From positions 1 through 64,000 of the forward strand of contig BBDJ01000025.1 of the NCBI GenBank assembly GCA_001312325.1: a DNA stretch of 64,000 nt. Reading direction: 5' to 3'. The stretch is from Lysinibacillus pakistanensis (GTDB lineage Bacteria > Bacillota > Bacilli > Bacillales_A > Planococcaceae). The translations under genes were made by a program, and so were the position numbers. This document shows positions 41,796 through 55,110 of this stretch, in pieces. The notes below the pieces were generated by a model. That model was not told the DNA's origin. It saw nothing but the letters and a program-made list of their open reading frames with translations, and did no database searches. How positions within the stretch are numbered: the stretch's first letter is position 1; every line of letters begins with the position of its first letter.

Positions 41796-42290
41796 GTGCA
41801 AATAACAAAGCAACAAAAATGGTGGAAACGCTCGCTCAACACTTTTCTTGCCACAGCACTAGTCGCAAGTAGTGTATCCTTTGCGGGTACTCCACAGAAA
41901 GTAAAAGCAGCTCCTACAGCAGGCCCAGGTGGAGTAAGCGATGGTTTAATCTCTTGGGTAGATGTAGAACGAAGTGCAGTAATAAAAGAGGGAACAAATC
42001 AGATTACCCAATTAACAGACCTAGCAGGTGTTGGATACTGGAGCCCGAATGGCGGAGTGACAGCAGCAAATGATAGTGTCCCTAACGCACTTAATTTTAA
42101 TGGTGGAATTCAAATTGCCTCAAACAAGGGGTTTTACACACGTCCAGACAGCCAATTTAATACTAATGATGTTTCGCGAGAAGTATTCTCTGTACAGGCA
42201 AGTGACAATCATAGCGGATTTCCATGGGAATTTGGAGGAGAAAATACTGGTACGAAGGATAGAGCAGACTTTCTCTATCCTTATTTTTAG
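41796..42290 (+). pseudogene. truncated surface protein, N-terminal fragment
   Basis: GTG start with GGGAGGAAAAAAAT. The signal peptide (RSLNTFLATALVASSVSFAG, ending VKAAP) is followed by the first about 120 residues of a LamG/concanavalin-like domain (GLISWVDVERSAVIKEGTNQ, ALNFNGGIQIASNKG, PWEFGGENTGTKDRADF). The protein then stops (YPYF-stop) where the DNA becomes the 3' end of the convergent sensor kinase. The fold should run much longer, so it has lost its C-terminal part, either by deletion or by an assembly misjoin. Confidence 0.72.
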
Positions 42291-45200
42291 GAATCGGGAA
42301 TGAGATGGTGGTACCTTGTCCAACTACGCTTTCTATAGTTAGTTCTGCATTAAATAATTGTTTTAGGCGTTGTTGTGTATTGACTAGACCAACGCTTGTT
42401 TTCTTTTGCGGTGTGGTATTATCAAAGCCAGCGCCATCATCAGAAATGGCTATAGTAAAATAGTGCTCTGCCTCAGTAATGCGAATGGTCACGTTTCCAC
42501 CTCCGCGTTTTGGTAAAATGCCATGCTGGATGGCGTTTTCCACGAGCGTTTGAATGGATAGTGGCGGAACGGACAGCTCCATATTTACTGGGATATCCCA
42601 GTGAATTTGAATTCTATCACCAAAGCGAATTTGTTCAATGGCTAGATAGGAGCGCACAAGCTTTAATTCATAGTCGATCGATACGGCCAAATCGACATTT
42701 TGGAAATCGAAGCTCATTTGTAAATAGTCACTAAATGCTAATAATAGCTTCTCCATTTGCTCATTATCCACGCCATGCAAGGAAATAATCGAGCTCAGTG
42801 TATTAAAGAAAAAGTGGGGCTGAATTTGTGCCTGTAACCAAGCTGCTTCGATTCGTAGGCGTTCCTCACTGGACTGCTTTACACGAACAAGCGCATGGAC
42901 CCTTGACTTAAGCTCCACATATTCCATTGGTTTTTTAACATAGTCATTTGCGCCACTTAAAAAGGCGAGCTGAATATCCACTCTTTGCTGACGGGCTGTT
43001 AGGAACAAGATTGGTAATTCAGAAATGGAGAATTGTTCACGAATTTTCTTCGCCAATTCATAGCCGGACATATGTGGCATCATAATATCGGAAATGACCA
43101 AATCAAAGCTATTATTTTGTAGCTTTTCCAGCGCTTCGGACCCGCTTAATGCAGTTTCAATATTATAAGCCTCCGTAGAAAGCACATTGGCAAGAACTTG
43201 TAGGTTTACGGCATCATCATCAACAATTAAAATTCTCGAATGGCTAGTCACTAGCGTTTCTTTTTCAGTAACCGCAGCTATTTCGTCTTCAAATTTTGAG
43301 AGACTATTAAGTAATGAGACATATTTAGAAAGAGAAGCATCGTTGTCAACGTTTGTTTTCGTATCATTGTCCGCTTGTTCATTCGTTATTGGTAATGAAA
43401 AAGTAAAGGTAGAGCCTTTGCCAACAGTGGACACCAATGATATTTTTCCTCCATGAAGGGCAACTAGCTCATGGCAAATACTTAAGCCTAGTCCAAGTCC
43501 ACCGCCAATAGATGTCATACTTGAATCTGCTTGCTCATATGGTTCAAATATTCTTTCCTGTATGTCTCTCTCAATACCGATTCCCGTATCTGTAACGGAA
43601 ATATACATTTTTTTTACCGATCAATTCTGCATCTATAGTAATAGAACCTTTTTCTGTAAATTTAATAGCGTTATGAATTAAATTGGTGAAAATCTGAATA
43701 AGCCGAGTTTCGTCTGCTAAGACAGGCGGTAAATCTTTTGGTACTTTAATAATAAGCTCTATAGGCCTTCCTTTTAGCATAAAAAGTAATATATTACTTA
43801 CGCCACTTGCTAGATTATGCACATTAATGGCCTTTGGATGAAGACGGAGTGTTTTCTCTTTTAATTGCACTAAATCGAGTAAATCATCCAGCATGTAGCT
43901 CATATGATTGCCGATTGTTAGCAGTAGCTTTATATCATCATTATTTTTTTCGGGAAGATCCGAATTTTGCTTCGCCAATAGTGTTTGGGCAATACTCATC
44001 ATGCCATGAAGCGGATTGCGAAGCTCATGTGAAGTATTTGCCAGAAAATCATCCTTTGTATCGATTTCTTTTTGGAGCTTAACAGAAAGCTTTTCGGTTT
44101 GCAGTGTTGTTTGGAAGTAACGTGTAAACCAATATGCTGATATTGCTGTGATAGCAATCAAGAGATCAAAGGGATAATGACTGTAAGGTAATGTAGTATT
44201 CTGCCTTGTTGAAAAAAAATAGTGAATTACCAGCAACTGCGGTACCAGTTAATAATAAAAACACAATTCCTTTTTGTCCTTTAATTACTATATATAATAT
44301 GAAAACAGTTATAATAATAGGAGACACAATAAATACTGTTGTGAAAATAATTTTGGTTTTAAAGATATACTCGATTGGAGATAGAATGATAAATATTAAA
44401 TAAGCTACACATAGCATTGGAACAACATTTAATATTTTTGGTGGTTTTAAATATTCCTTCACTAATTCGCGTAGAAATAACACGAAAAATAACATATTAA
44501 TAATATAAGAAAAGTAAAATAGTTTACTTGCCCAAATCCAGTTAATGGGTAGGTAAATATAAATAATTTTGTTACTAGAAACGAGTACAGTTATACACGT
44601 GAAAATAATCATCATGGCAAAATAAATGAGTGATTTACTTCGAATTCCAATTCCTACAAGTAAAACAACAAAGATAAGATAAAATAAAAAAAACTAAACA
44701 TACAGCTATTTGAGTACCTATAGAAAAGAACTTTGATTTTTCCATCGAGTACAAATCGCCAAAAATAACTTCTTTTGTAAATCCACCCTGTGAATAACGA
44801 TTCGTTTGAACGCCCTGTATAATAATCTCACTTTCATTCGAGTCTAGGGTAAAATAATAGGTAATCGGTCTACTAATCGGGGCAGTTCGTTCATTGTCGG
44901 ATTTCAGATTTCCCAGTCCACCAATTAGTTGCCCATTTACATACAGTTCGTAAGGTGCTAATCCTTCAGGTATTGTCATACCATACATTTGAGGTGCATT
45001 GTGTTGTTTTAGAATTGTTAAGCGATAAGAACCATATTGTCTATTGCTAAGCTCTTTAAAGTATTTATTCCATGACTCAGGTTGGTTGGAATAAACTTTT
45101 TTTTCATCATGTACAGATGATTTTTCTGATGCGAGTAAAGTGTCTGGATATAACGCCCATTCTCCTTGTAGTTTAGTTTTAAAATCATAGCTTGTATCTA

Positions 45201-45378
45201 CAGCTCTTAAATCCACTGTTCCTTGTTTTGCAGAGACCCCTTCAGGAACATTTGTTAAATCAAACCAAGCAAAACGAAGTAATGTAAGCAAGCAAAAGAA
45301 TATACCAGCAATTAGAAAAATCATGAAATTTTTTTGAGAGTACTTTCTTTTTTTATCATAAAGAATTAATTTCAACAA
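42163..45378 (-). CDS. 7TMR-DISM hybrid sensor kinase with two kinase modules, frameshifted
   Basis: About 1,060 residues. An extracytoplasmic 7TMR-DISM beta-domain (PEGLAPYELYVNGQLIGGLG) and seven membrane helices precede HisKA (LANTSHELRNPLHGMM) and HATPase 1 (FTNLIHNAIKFTEKG, GGGLGLGLSI). Next is a receiver (ILIVDDDAVN, LVISDIMMPHMSGYE, KKPMEY), then a LytS-type His_kinase (LQAQIQPHFFFNTLSSI) and HATPase 2 (LVENAIQHGILPKRGGG, SVGLVNTQQRLKQL). Frame breaks are near 43608, 44212 and 44686. The start is uncertain: TTG 45378 follows GAAGGAG, but ATG 45435 is also open. The natural C-terminus is near ISFPIPK; residues beyond it are read from the truncated surface gene. The divergent REC-SARP gene is the likely partner. 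Confidence 0.82.
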
Positions 45379-45477
45379 AATGTTTAAAACTCCTTCAAAA
45401 GTAACGGCTTTTTTTATCAATTCTTTCATAAACATAACGATATTAATACTATGACTAGTTTTTAAGGAGGGGATGTC

Positions 45478-46639
45478 ATGAGAATAGTATTAGTAGATGA
45501 TGAACATTTACCATTAATGAGACTGAAAACCTTACTTGAAAAGAGTAAAGTCCCGGAAATTGACATAGTTGGAGCATATACCGAATCCCTAAATGTCATT
45601 GCCCAAATACAAGCGCTGCAACCTAATGTTGTATTTCTAGATATTGTCATGCCAGATATGGATGGACTTGCATTAGGAGAAAAGCTTCAAGAGCTTTTGC
45701 CGAATGTTGAGATTGTCTTTATTACTGGTTATGACAAATATGCGATAGATGCTTTTAATTTGCATGCAATAGATTATCTATTAAAGCCTGTGCAAGAGGC
45801 GCGCTTACAAAAAACATTGGAACGGCTTCAGCGGGTAAGCGAAAATAATCAACAAATGGCAACGAAGCAAAAAATGATTAAGCTGCTGGGTGGGATTAAA
45901 GTCATAACATCTGAGGGTAAGGTGCAATTAATGAAATGGCGGACATCGAAAGCGAAAGAGCTATTCGCCTATATGCTTAGCAATCGCAATGAAATCATTT
46001 ATCGTGACACTATATTAGAGTTATTTTGGCCAGAATCAGATATAGAAAAAGCATCCAAGCAGCTTTATACAGCTATTTATACTATCCGTCAAACATTAAA
46101 AAATTATGGGTTAGAGGGCATTCAAATCTCAAGTCCATTGTTAAATTCGGGTTATAAATTAATAGTGGAAAATGTAGTAATTGATGTAGAACAATGGTTG
46201 GATCAATTAAAATCTTTACCCCCTTTACAAGAAGATACAGCAGATAAACATGAACGGGTGTCCCAAGCCTATACAGGAGATTATTTAGGGGATAGCGATT
46301 ATCTTTGGTCTGAAGGAGAAAGAGAACGGCTCAGACGATTGTGGTTGCGCCACGCACAGCAATTAAGTGAATTTTATATAAGAAGCCAACAATATGCTGC
46401 AGCAGTGAGAGTACAGGAGAGGATCCAAATAATCTCCCCAGATGAAGAGGAGAGCTATTTCTCCTTAATGAAGCTATATGATCTGCTCAATAATGCTGCT
46501 GCCGTAGAAGAGCAATATGGGCAACTTAAAAAAAATGCTGCAAGAGCAATTGGCAGTAGAGCCGAGTGTAGAAATTGAAGGATGGTATAGAGGTTGGAGA
46601 AAGGGTAGCACGGTTACGCAGGTGGATGTGTTGAATTGA
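45478..46639 (+). CDS. REC-SARP/BTAD response regulator, one frameshift
   Basis: About 386 residues. Receiver with DDEH, phospho-Asp in VVFLDIVMPDMDG, Thr in FITGYD and Lys in LLKPVQ. A Trans_reg_C winged helix follows (WRTSKAKELFAYMLSNRNEI, ASKQLYTAIYTIRQTLKNYG), then a BTAD helical region (YLWSEGERERLRRLWLRHAQ, RVQERIQIISPDEEE). AGGAGGGGATGTC is the ribosome site. An extra A at about 46530-46537 shifts the last 40 residues; the corrected tail is MLQEQLAVEPSVEIEGWYRG. It is divergent from the double-kinase sensor. SARP-type regulators usually activate; the adjacent surface genes are possible targets. Confidence 0.87.
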
Positions 46640-46700
46640 AGTTGAAAGAGGATGGGGTATAGGTAAAATTTAGATTAAAATTAAAAAGTTTCACATCAGA

Positions 46701-46746
46701 AAAGTGCGAGAAATCAATGTTTTAAATTGATTTCTCGCGCTTTTTA
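46701..46746. terminator. bidirectional terminator
   Basis: AAGTGCGAGAAATCAAT / ATTGATTTCTCGCGCTTTTT, a strong hairpin between the REC-SARP gene and the convergent FIVAR protein. Confidence 0.85.
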
Positions 46747-46880
46747 AGATTTTGCTAGTCTTTCAGCTTTTCAATAATATATTTTCCTTTAATGAGTAAA
46801 ATATGTTATTACACTCATTTAATAATAAATAATATTGGTAACTCCACATAGTAGAATTGATTAGTGCTCATATTGATAGT

Positions 46881-48805
46881 TTATTGCCAATAATATCCAT
46901 TTTGACCATTTCTTTGAGCATTTTTGTAAGTCGTAATAGCACTATTTAAATTATAGACAGCATTAGAAATATCGTTTTGAGTAGCGTAATAATTATTTAC
47001 CACTGCTTGTGCAGATGAAACGGCTGACTCCATTGCAGATCTCTCAGTAGGAGTTGTCCAAAGCGTGTTATATGATAAGTTATAACCGTCCCAAGAAGTT
47101 GTAACATACTGCACAGAATTGATAAGTGCTTGTAATGATGTTTTATCTCCATAATATCCATTCGTACTATTTCTTTGAGCATTTTTGTAGTTAGTAATAG
47201 CGTTATTTAAATTATTGATTGCATTGGAAATATCGTTTTGAGTAGCGTAATAATTATTTACCACTGCTTGTGCAGATGAAACTGCTGACTCCATTGCAGA
47301 TCTCTCAGTAGGAGTTGTCCAAGGCGTGTTATATGACAAGTTATAACCGTCCCAAGAAGTTGTCACATACTGAACAGAATTAATTAGAGCTTGTAATGAT
47401 GTTTTATCTGTACCGTATCCAGCAGTTCTATTTCTTTGAGCATTTTTGTAAGTCGTAATAGCATTATTTAAATTATAGATGGCATTAGAGATATCGTTTT
47501 GAGTAGCGTAATAATTATTCACCACTGCTTGTGCAGATGAAACGGCTGACTCCATTGCAGATCTCTCAGTAGGAGTTGTCCAAGGCGTGGTATTTGATAA
47601 GTTATAGCCATCCCAAGAAGTTGTCACATATTGAACAGAATTGATTAGATTTTGTAATGATGTTTTATCACCATTTCCATACCCATACTTCGTTCCGTTT
47701 TTCTGCACAGCTTGATAGTTTGCTAATGCAGTTTTGTATTGTGTAATAGCATTGTTCACTTGCTCCTGTGAAGCACTTGCATTATTTGCTACTGCTTTAG
47801 CATTTGTAACGGCTGCTTCAAATGCGTTGCGATCTGTTTGTGTTGTCCATTTTTCAGTTGATAAAACGTCATTTCCATAAACAGAGACCGGAACATATGG
47901 AGGGGCAGTTAGTAATTTATTTAATTCAGTTTTATTTGCCACAGGTAGTGTTACGGAAGCTTTGCTATCATCTACCTGTACTTTAGTAACAATATGTCCT
48001 GAATCTAAAGCTACCTTTGCACCACCACTAACAGTTATTTGCTCAATTTTACCCTCTCCATAAAGGCTAAAATCTTTGTCAACATCGATGATTAGTTTGT
48101 CTACATTCGATGAAACCTCAAATGCAGCCACTTTATCAACGACATTGATAGTTGAAATTGTTTGGTTAGAGGATACATCCACTTTTGTACGTTCTACGTT
48201 AAGCGTAGCCGATTTCACATCATTTAGAGAAACATTAAGCCAATTAATTTTTCTTGCCGTAAGAGGTTTAAAGGTAATTCCATCCCCTATTGTTACTTTA
48301 TCAAGTGAGAATGATTTTTTTTACACGACTTGTAACAATGAGCTCATCCTCGATAGCTACATTTTCAACTTTCACATAATCTGCATCGACAGTTAGGCTT
48401 CCTTCAATCTTCGCGTCTCCGCCATCGAAATACACCGTCTTTTTGTTAGTGCCAGCTTTTTTTCAATGTTAGTGATGTGACGCTAGTAATTTCACCCTTT
48501 TTAACGACAATTGTAGCTTGCGCATTCGTTAATGCCGTGCTATTTGCAGTTTTAAAGAGTGATTTAAGAGAATCACTAATATTATATTGTCCGTTAGAAG
48601 TACGCACCTTATCCTTTGTAATATTAGTAATAGTAACTGCATCTCCTGCTGGAACCTTCGTTTTTGTAGCAGCCAATCGTTCACCAATTTGAATTGACTG
48701 GTTTACAGATGAATCACTAGAAGCAGCGTTTACAGGTGCCACTGGCAATACTAAGGTTGCTGTAAGAGCCGTTGCCATAAAAGTTGATAACGCTTTATTT
48801 TTCAT
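46881..48805 (-). CDS. exported FIVAR-repeat surface protein, frameshifted
   Basis: About 640 residues. Start at 48805 (KNKALSTFMATALTATLVLP signal, cleavage after VNAA) with GGAGTGACC. A central beta-solenoid-like region (VKVENVAIEDELIVTSRVKK, FSLYGEGKIEQITVSGGAKV) is followed by one divergent and three nearly identical FIVAR-type units of 87 residues, each containing SLQALINSVQYVTTSWDGYN, ERSAMESAVSSAQAVVNNYY and ATQNDISNA. FIVAR modules bind sugars or host and wall ligands. Extra bases near 48313-48320 and 48459-48466 break the frame. No SLH, LPXTG or other anchor is visible at the C-terminus (GQNGYYWQ). Confidence 0.82.
46890..47680 (-). repeat. three near-identical 261-bp intragenic tandem repeats
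   Basis: The 87-codon FIVAR units of the surface protein are almost identical at DNA level, differing at few positions. They could recombine and are prone to collapse in short-read assembly, so the copy number in the genome may differ. Confidence 0.85.
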
Positions 48806-49060
48806 TTTGGTCACTCCAATCATCGTATTTAGTAGCTAATATATCATATATTTCAATAATTTAGTATCCAAAGGGCATGTTTTACTAGGTTTGATTAAAT
48901 AAATAAACCAATAGTCCCTTTTTTTATCTTTCTTGTTTTTTTGTGATAAAATCCTAATATTTCTCTATAAATATGTAAAATTCTACTTAATTCGCTAAAT
49001 CTATTGTTGTGATACAATGTTCCATCCATTATTATTATGTATAAAAGAGGGGTGTTGTCA

Positions 49061-51211
49061 TGAAAAAAATCTAGAAGTATTGCTTTGAAGCTATCTTCTC
49101 TAATAATAGGAATATTTTTACTATTATTTCTTGCTTATACGATGATAACAGGCATTATTTTGAAAAATCAAAGTGTTGATGATGCAGAAAGTGCAACGCT
49201 TGAAACTGCTGAATTTTCTGCGGCAAAAATGAGTGAGCGCTTTAAGAAAGCAAATACTACTTTACTAACAACAAAACGTATTGTTGAAACTATGGAGAAG
49301 AAAGGTGAGGTTTCCGCGCAAGCTATTTTGGATATCATGGAAACCAATTTAGTGAATAATGATGATTTGCTTGGCGTAGGGGTTATTTTAGAGCAAAATA
49401 TTGCAAACGTAAAACCGATAGCTCTTGCGACTTTATTAGAACAGAATACTATGAAAATAGATTCAGCTACATATGCGGCATTAACTGATTCAAAAAAATC
49501 GCTTTATACCTTATTTAAGTAAGGATGGTGGTGGTATTACTGCTGCTGCTATTGAAGGCATAGATGATAAAAGTGTGTCCGAATGGTATTGGGTACCAAA
49601 GGACGAGGGACGATCAGTTCTAACAGAGCCCTATGATTATAATGTCAATGGAAAGACAGTCCTAATGACAACTATTTCTGTTCCATTAGTAAATGCTTCA
49701 GGGTCATTTTTCGGTATATTAACGGCAGATTTATCCATCGATTATCTTAATGGATTGACAGAGTCAGTCAAGCCAGATGGAGGTTATGCTGCGATTATTA
49801 CAAATAAAGGAATTTTAACAGCGAATAGCCTTGGTGCTACATTAGATGGATTGAATATGCAGGATCATATGGATTGGACAAGCATTAAACAAACGATGGA
49901 TAGTGGCGAAGTAAAAAGCATGTACATGGACTCTGACGAATTGAAAGAAAATTCATTCAATGTCTTTTCACCAATGGTATTAGAGGGAATTGGTGAAACA
50001 TGGACTGTCCAAATGGTACTACCTAAATCGAAAATTCTAGAGACTTATAATCAGGTATTTATTTTTACAATTGTTGCTTCTATTATTATAGTGGTTTTAA
50101 TGTCTGCTGCTAGTGCCCTATTCATTTATAGACAATTGAAACCATTAAAGTTTTTACGTGCATCTATTGAAATGGCGGCTGATGGTGATTTAACACAAAA
50201 AGTGGATGAGAAATATATTAAAGCTGATGAGATTGGGGCTGTTGCATTGGCTTATAATAATATGCTAGATCAAACGAATAGTGCCATAAAAACAGTGCTG
50301 AATTCTACGACACTACTGAATCAATCATCCAATCATGTTCATGAGACATTTAATGAAATAGTGGCTTCAAGTCAGGAGGTTTCTGTAGCAATTAATGAAA
50401 TTGCTCAAGGTGCATCTAAGCAATCTGAGGATACTGAGGAGACAAACTATCGAATGATTGATTTATCCGATCAAATTGATGCTATTACAGCTTTATCGAA
50501 TGAAATGGATGAGCTGTCAAATAAAACAAAAGCTACTACTGATAAAGGCATGCAAGAGGTTGAAAGCTTACGTGACCGTAATGCGGAGACAAATGCCATG
50601 AATCGCCGTATTCAACAGCAAATGGAGTCTCTGGCATCTAATATTGCCAATATTAACCAAATAATCACATCTATTCAAGGCATTACGGAGCAAACGAATT
50701 TATTAGCCTTAAATGCAAGTATAGAAGCAGCACGTGCTGGCGAGCATGGCAAAGGCTTTGCAGTTGTTGCAGAGGAAGTACGAAAGCTAGCAGAGCAATC
50801 AAAAAACGAAACAGATATAATTAAGCAAACAGTGGATAGTATACTTGCAAACTCCAAGCAAACCGTTGCTGTTATTACTTCAAATGCGGAGCTATGCAGT
50901 CACAAAATGAGTCTGTACAAAGCACAGAGGTAGCATTTAAAGACAACAGTGAACTATCAAACTCTATCGCTTCCTCGATAAATGAGCTAATGGCTAAGCT
51001 ATCGGATATGTTGGAGCATAAAAATCAAGCAATTATGGCAATCCAAAGTATTTCTGCTATTTCAGAGGAGACAGCTGCATCTGCAGAACAGGTAAGTGCC
51101 TCTGCTATCGACCAACAAGCAGAGCTACAAAAGGTGGGGGAATCCATCAATACTATGAATGAGATTTCAAAGGAATTACAAGAGGTTGTTAATCGGTTTA
51201 AGCTAGCTTAA
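49061..51211 (+). CDS. methyl-accepting chemotaxis protein, frameshifted
   Basis: About 716 residues. AGAGGGGTG precedes ATG at 49061. Helix 1 ([20 protein letters not shown]), dCache-like double sensor ([39 protein letters not shown]), helix 2 ([20 protein letters not shown]), HAMP, then the signalling tip ([34 protein letters not shown]). Breaks are an extra A near 49064-49070, another near 49495, and a missing G near 50893 (restoring [10 protein letters not shown]). It senses small molecules outside and controls CheA; the ligand is not identifiable. The signal tip EAARAGE class is typical of Bacillus. Confidence 0.9.
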
Positions 51212-51215
51212 TAAT

Positions 51216-51266
51216 GAAGAACTGTCTAAGAGGTATTGAAGGTTACCTAAGGCAGTTCTTTTTTTA
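51216..51266 (+). terminator. terminator after the chemoreceptor
   Basis: AGAACTGTCT / AGGCAGTTCT hairpin followed by T8, directly after the chemoreceptor stop. Confidence 0.85.
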
Positions 51267-51607
51267 TCTTCATTCAGCAAATGTTTTTTTGTATCGAAAG
51301 TAAAGCGGTAGATGTTTTATGCGCGTAAGCAAAGCGGCAGCGGCAGATACAGAAGACTCCAACCTCAACAGTGGGAGAGATGAATGCGATTTTGGCTCCT
51401 TTTCAGTGGGTGTTCAAACACTTACTGAAATAGAGGAACTTCGGCTAAGATCTTCACATCCTGTGAAACGCCTGAGTGACCAACATCGTGGGGCACTATT
51501 CAAAATCCGAGCGCATTGTTTATCTGTGCGACAGCGAAGCGACAGCAACAAATGTTTTCTGTGCGAAAGCGAAGCGACAGCAACAATTACGCCAAGGCGA
51601 AATTGAC
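51267..51607. repeat. dispersed structured repeat, copy B
   Basis: Matches copy A from its first bases (TATCTTCATTCAGCAAATG) to its last (AATTACGCCAAGGCGAAATTG). Only two units of the repetitive block remain, with an extra stretch of about 80 bp between the hairpin part and the units. The hairpin TTTCAGTGGGTGTT / ACACTTACTGAAA keeps its stem despite base changes relative to copies A and C. Confidence 0.85.
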
Positions 51608-51702
51608 TGAAGAAGGCTAGCTCAATATTATTCTCTTTTTTTGACAGATTGACCTAGCGGAAAAACAGCACTACTATAAGAAAAGAGAGGAGGACAAATG
51701 CT

Positions 51703-52636
51703 ATGATGTATCTCGGTATGATTTTCTTCCAGATTGTTGCTCCTATTTTAGTGCTTCTTGTGCTTGGCGCGATATTGCAAAAGAAATTTTGCTTCAATTT
51801 AAAAGCGCTCTCTCAGCTTATAACCTATTGCTTCATGCCAGCCGCTGTTTTTGTTAATTTATATGAAACAAGCGTAGAGCTCTCTGTGCTTGGAGAAGTT
51901 GCGATATTTATTGTCCTTTTTATCGGCAGTCAAATGGTGCTAAGTCATTTTTTTAGCGAAAGGACTTGGTTTAGTTAAAGCAGAGGCTGCAGTATTTAAA
52001 AATAGTGTTGTCCTTATTAATTCAGGAAACTATGGAATTCCTGTTGCACAAATGATATTTGTGACACAGCCAATCGGCGTAGCGATACAGGTTATTCTGG
52101 TGATATTCCAAAATATGACTACCTATACATATGGCTTATACAACTTAATTTCCTCAACAAAATCAGGTATATCCATTGTAAAGAATTTTCTTAAGATGCC
52201 TATCATTCATGCGCTTATTATAGGGGTGGCAATGAACTATTTTAATCTTGCAGTGCCACAGTTTATTAAAATTCCAATAGATCATGTGGCAGACGGTTTT
52301 ATTGCTGTGGCATTAATCACGTTAGGTGCCCAATTATCACAGCTTGAAATAAAATCCATGTTTAATAAAACCGTCATTATTAGCTGTTTTACACGACTAA
52401 TTTTGGGACCAGCAGTTGCTTTACTCATTATTTATTTACTTGGAATAGATGGGGTAGTGGCACAATCACTATTTATTGCTAGCGCTTTTCCAACATCCCG
52501 AAATAGTTCTAGTTTAGCATTAGAGTATGATATCGAATCAGCAACAGCCGCACAAACTGTTTTATTTTCAACAATAGTGAGCTGTATTACAGTAACAATC
52601 GTTATTTATCTAGCAGAATTATTATTTCTTTCATAA
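51703..52636 (+). CDS. AEC-family (auxin efflux carrier-like) transporter, one frameshift
   Basis: About 311 residues, ten predicted helices. Motifs of the family are NSGNYGIPVAQ and GVAMNYFNLAVPQ, with the C-terminal half DGVVAQSLFIASAFPTSRNS. GAGAGGAGGACAAATGCT precedes the first ATGs; 51703 and 51706 are both possible. One extra T at 51948-51954 shifts the frame; removal yields HFLAKGLGLVKAEAAVFKNS. Members export malate, malonate or other organic acids; substrate is unknown here. No operon partner is present. Confidence 0.83.
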
Positions 52637-52638
52637 CA

Positions 52639-52866
52639 TATGACGTGAGCTCCATTATTTACGGCATTCAAATATCTGCTGACACGAAGTACTTGCCTAT
52701 ACTTTTAGGCATAGTCATTTTATTGAGTGTTGTTATGATGGCTACATTGTATTTGTATATGCGGAAATCATTAAAACAATTGAAGAAATGACGGCAGGAA
52801 TTATGCAGATTTCAGACTCTGTTTCTTCCGTTATGAAAAGCTCCTCCAATACAGTCAATCTTATGA
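52639..52866 (+). pseudogene. chemoreceptor remnant
   Basis: In two frames it reads DVSSIIYGIQISADTKYLPI, a membrane helix (LLGIVILLSVVMMATLYLYM), then IKTIEEMTAGIMQISDSVSS, which resembles the end of a dCache sensor, TM2 and the start of the HAMP/signalling helix of an MCP. There is no start codon, ribosome site or signalling tip. It is a fragment left from a lost chemoreceptor, trapped between the AEC gene and the TPP riboswitch. Confidence 0.6.
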
Positions 52867-52957
52867 AGCAAAAATATAAACTCTGAAGGAAAAAAATAGT
52901 GATGAAGCTTCCATCTCTTAGCAATATCTGTTACACTAGCATCAAACTTAATAGCAT

Positions 52958-53062
52958 TGACTAGGGGAGTCTGATGAGTCAGGCTGAGAGGGAAACGCAT
53001 TGAGGTTTCTTGACCCTTTGGACCTGATCTGGCTCATACCAGCGTGGGAAAGTTAAGAAATT
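52958..53062 (+). ncRNA. TPP riboswitch (THI element)
   Basis: Contains the conserved blocks in order: GGGGAGTC, CAGGCTGAGAGGG, GACCCTTTGGACCTGATCTGG, then CATACCAGCGTGGGAAAG. TPP binding reduces expression of the downstream thiC. A terminator hairpin at 53110-53147 is the likely expression platform. Confidence 0.93.
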
Positions 53063-53109
53063 ATTGCGTGCTCTTTACAATGCGATAATTATACCTTTTA
53101 CAATCATAG

Positions 53110-53147
53110 CCGGATCCAAAATTTTTTTGGATTCGGTTTTTATTTTT
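53110..53147 (+). terminator. riboswitch-controlled terminator
   Basis: CCGGATCCAAAA / TTTTGGATTCGG hairpin followed by T5A T5 between the TPP aptamer and thiC; expected to form when TPP is bound. Confidence 0.85.
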
Positions 53148-53203
53148 GTTGGGTTGAGCTAGATTCGGTCCTTGTATAAATTTTCTATAAGGGAGAGAAG
53201 TAG

Positions 53204-54985
<1,782 letters not shown>

Positions 54986-54996
54986 TATTGTAATGA

Positions 54997-55029
54997 AGGT
55001 TTGTGTCTATTTAGGCACAAACCTTTTTT
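54997..55029 (+). terminator. terminator after thiC
   Basis: AGGTTTGTG / CACAAACCT hairpin followed by T5. Confidence 0.85.
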
Positions 55030-55042
55030 CGTTGAAAAAAAA

Positions 55043-55076
55043 AACTCCATGTGAAGCGTGGCTCACATAGAGTTAA
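55043..55076 (-). terminator. terminator after katA
   Basis: AACTCTATGTGAGCC / GCTTCACATGGAGTT in minus sense, followed by T8, about 35 nt after the catalase stop. Confidence 0.75.
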
Positions 55077-55110
55077 AGTTGGATTTGGATATCAATAATA
55101 GGTGGAAAAA

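Noticed and set aside
42163..42290. Extra C-terminal domain of the hybrid kinase
   Set aside because: Residues after ISFPIPK are antisense of the truncated surface gene and show no kinase-like features.
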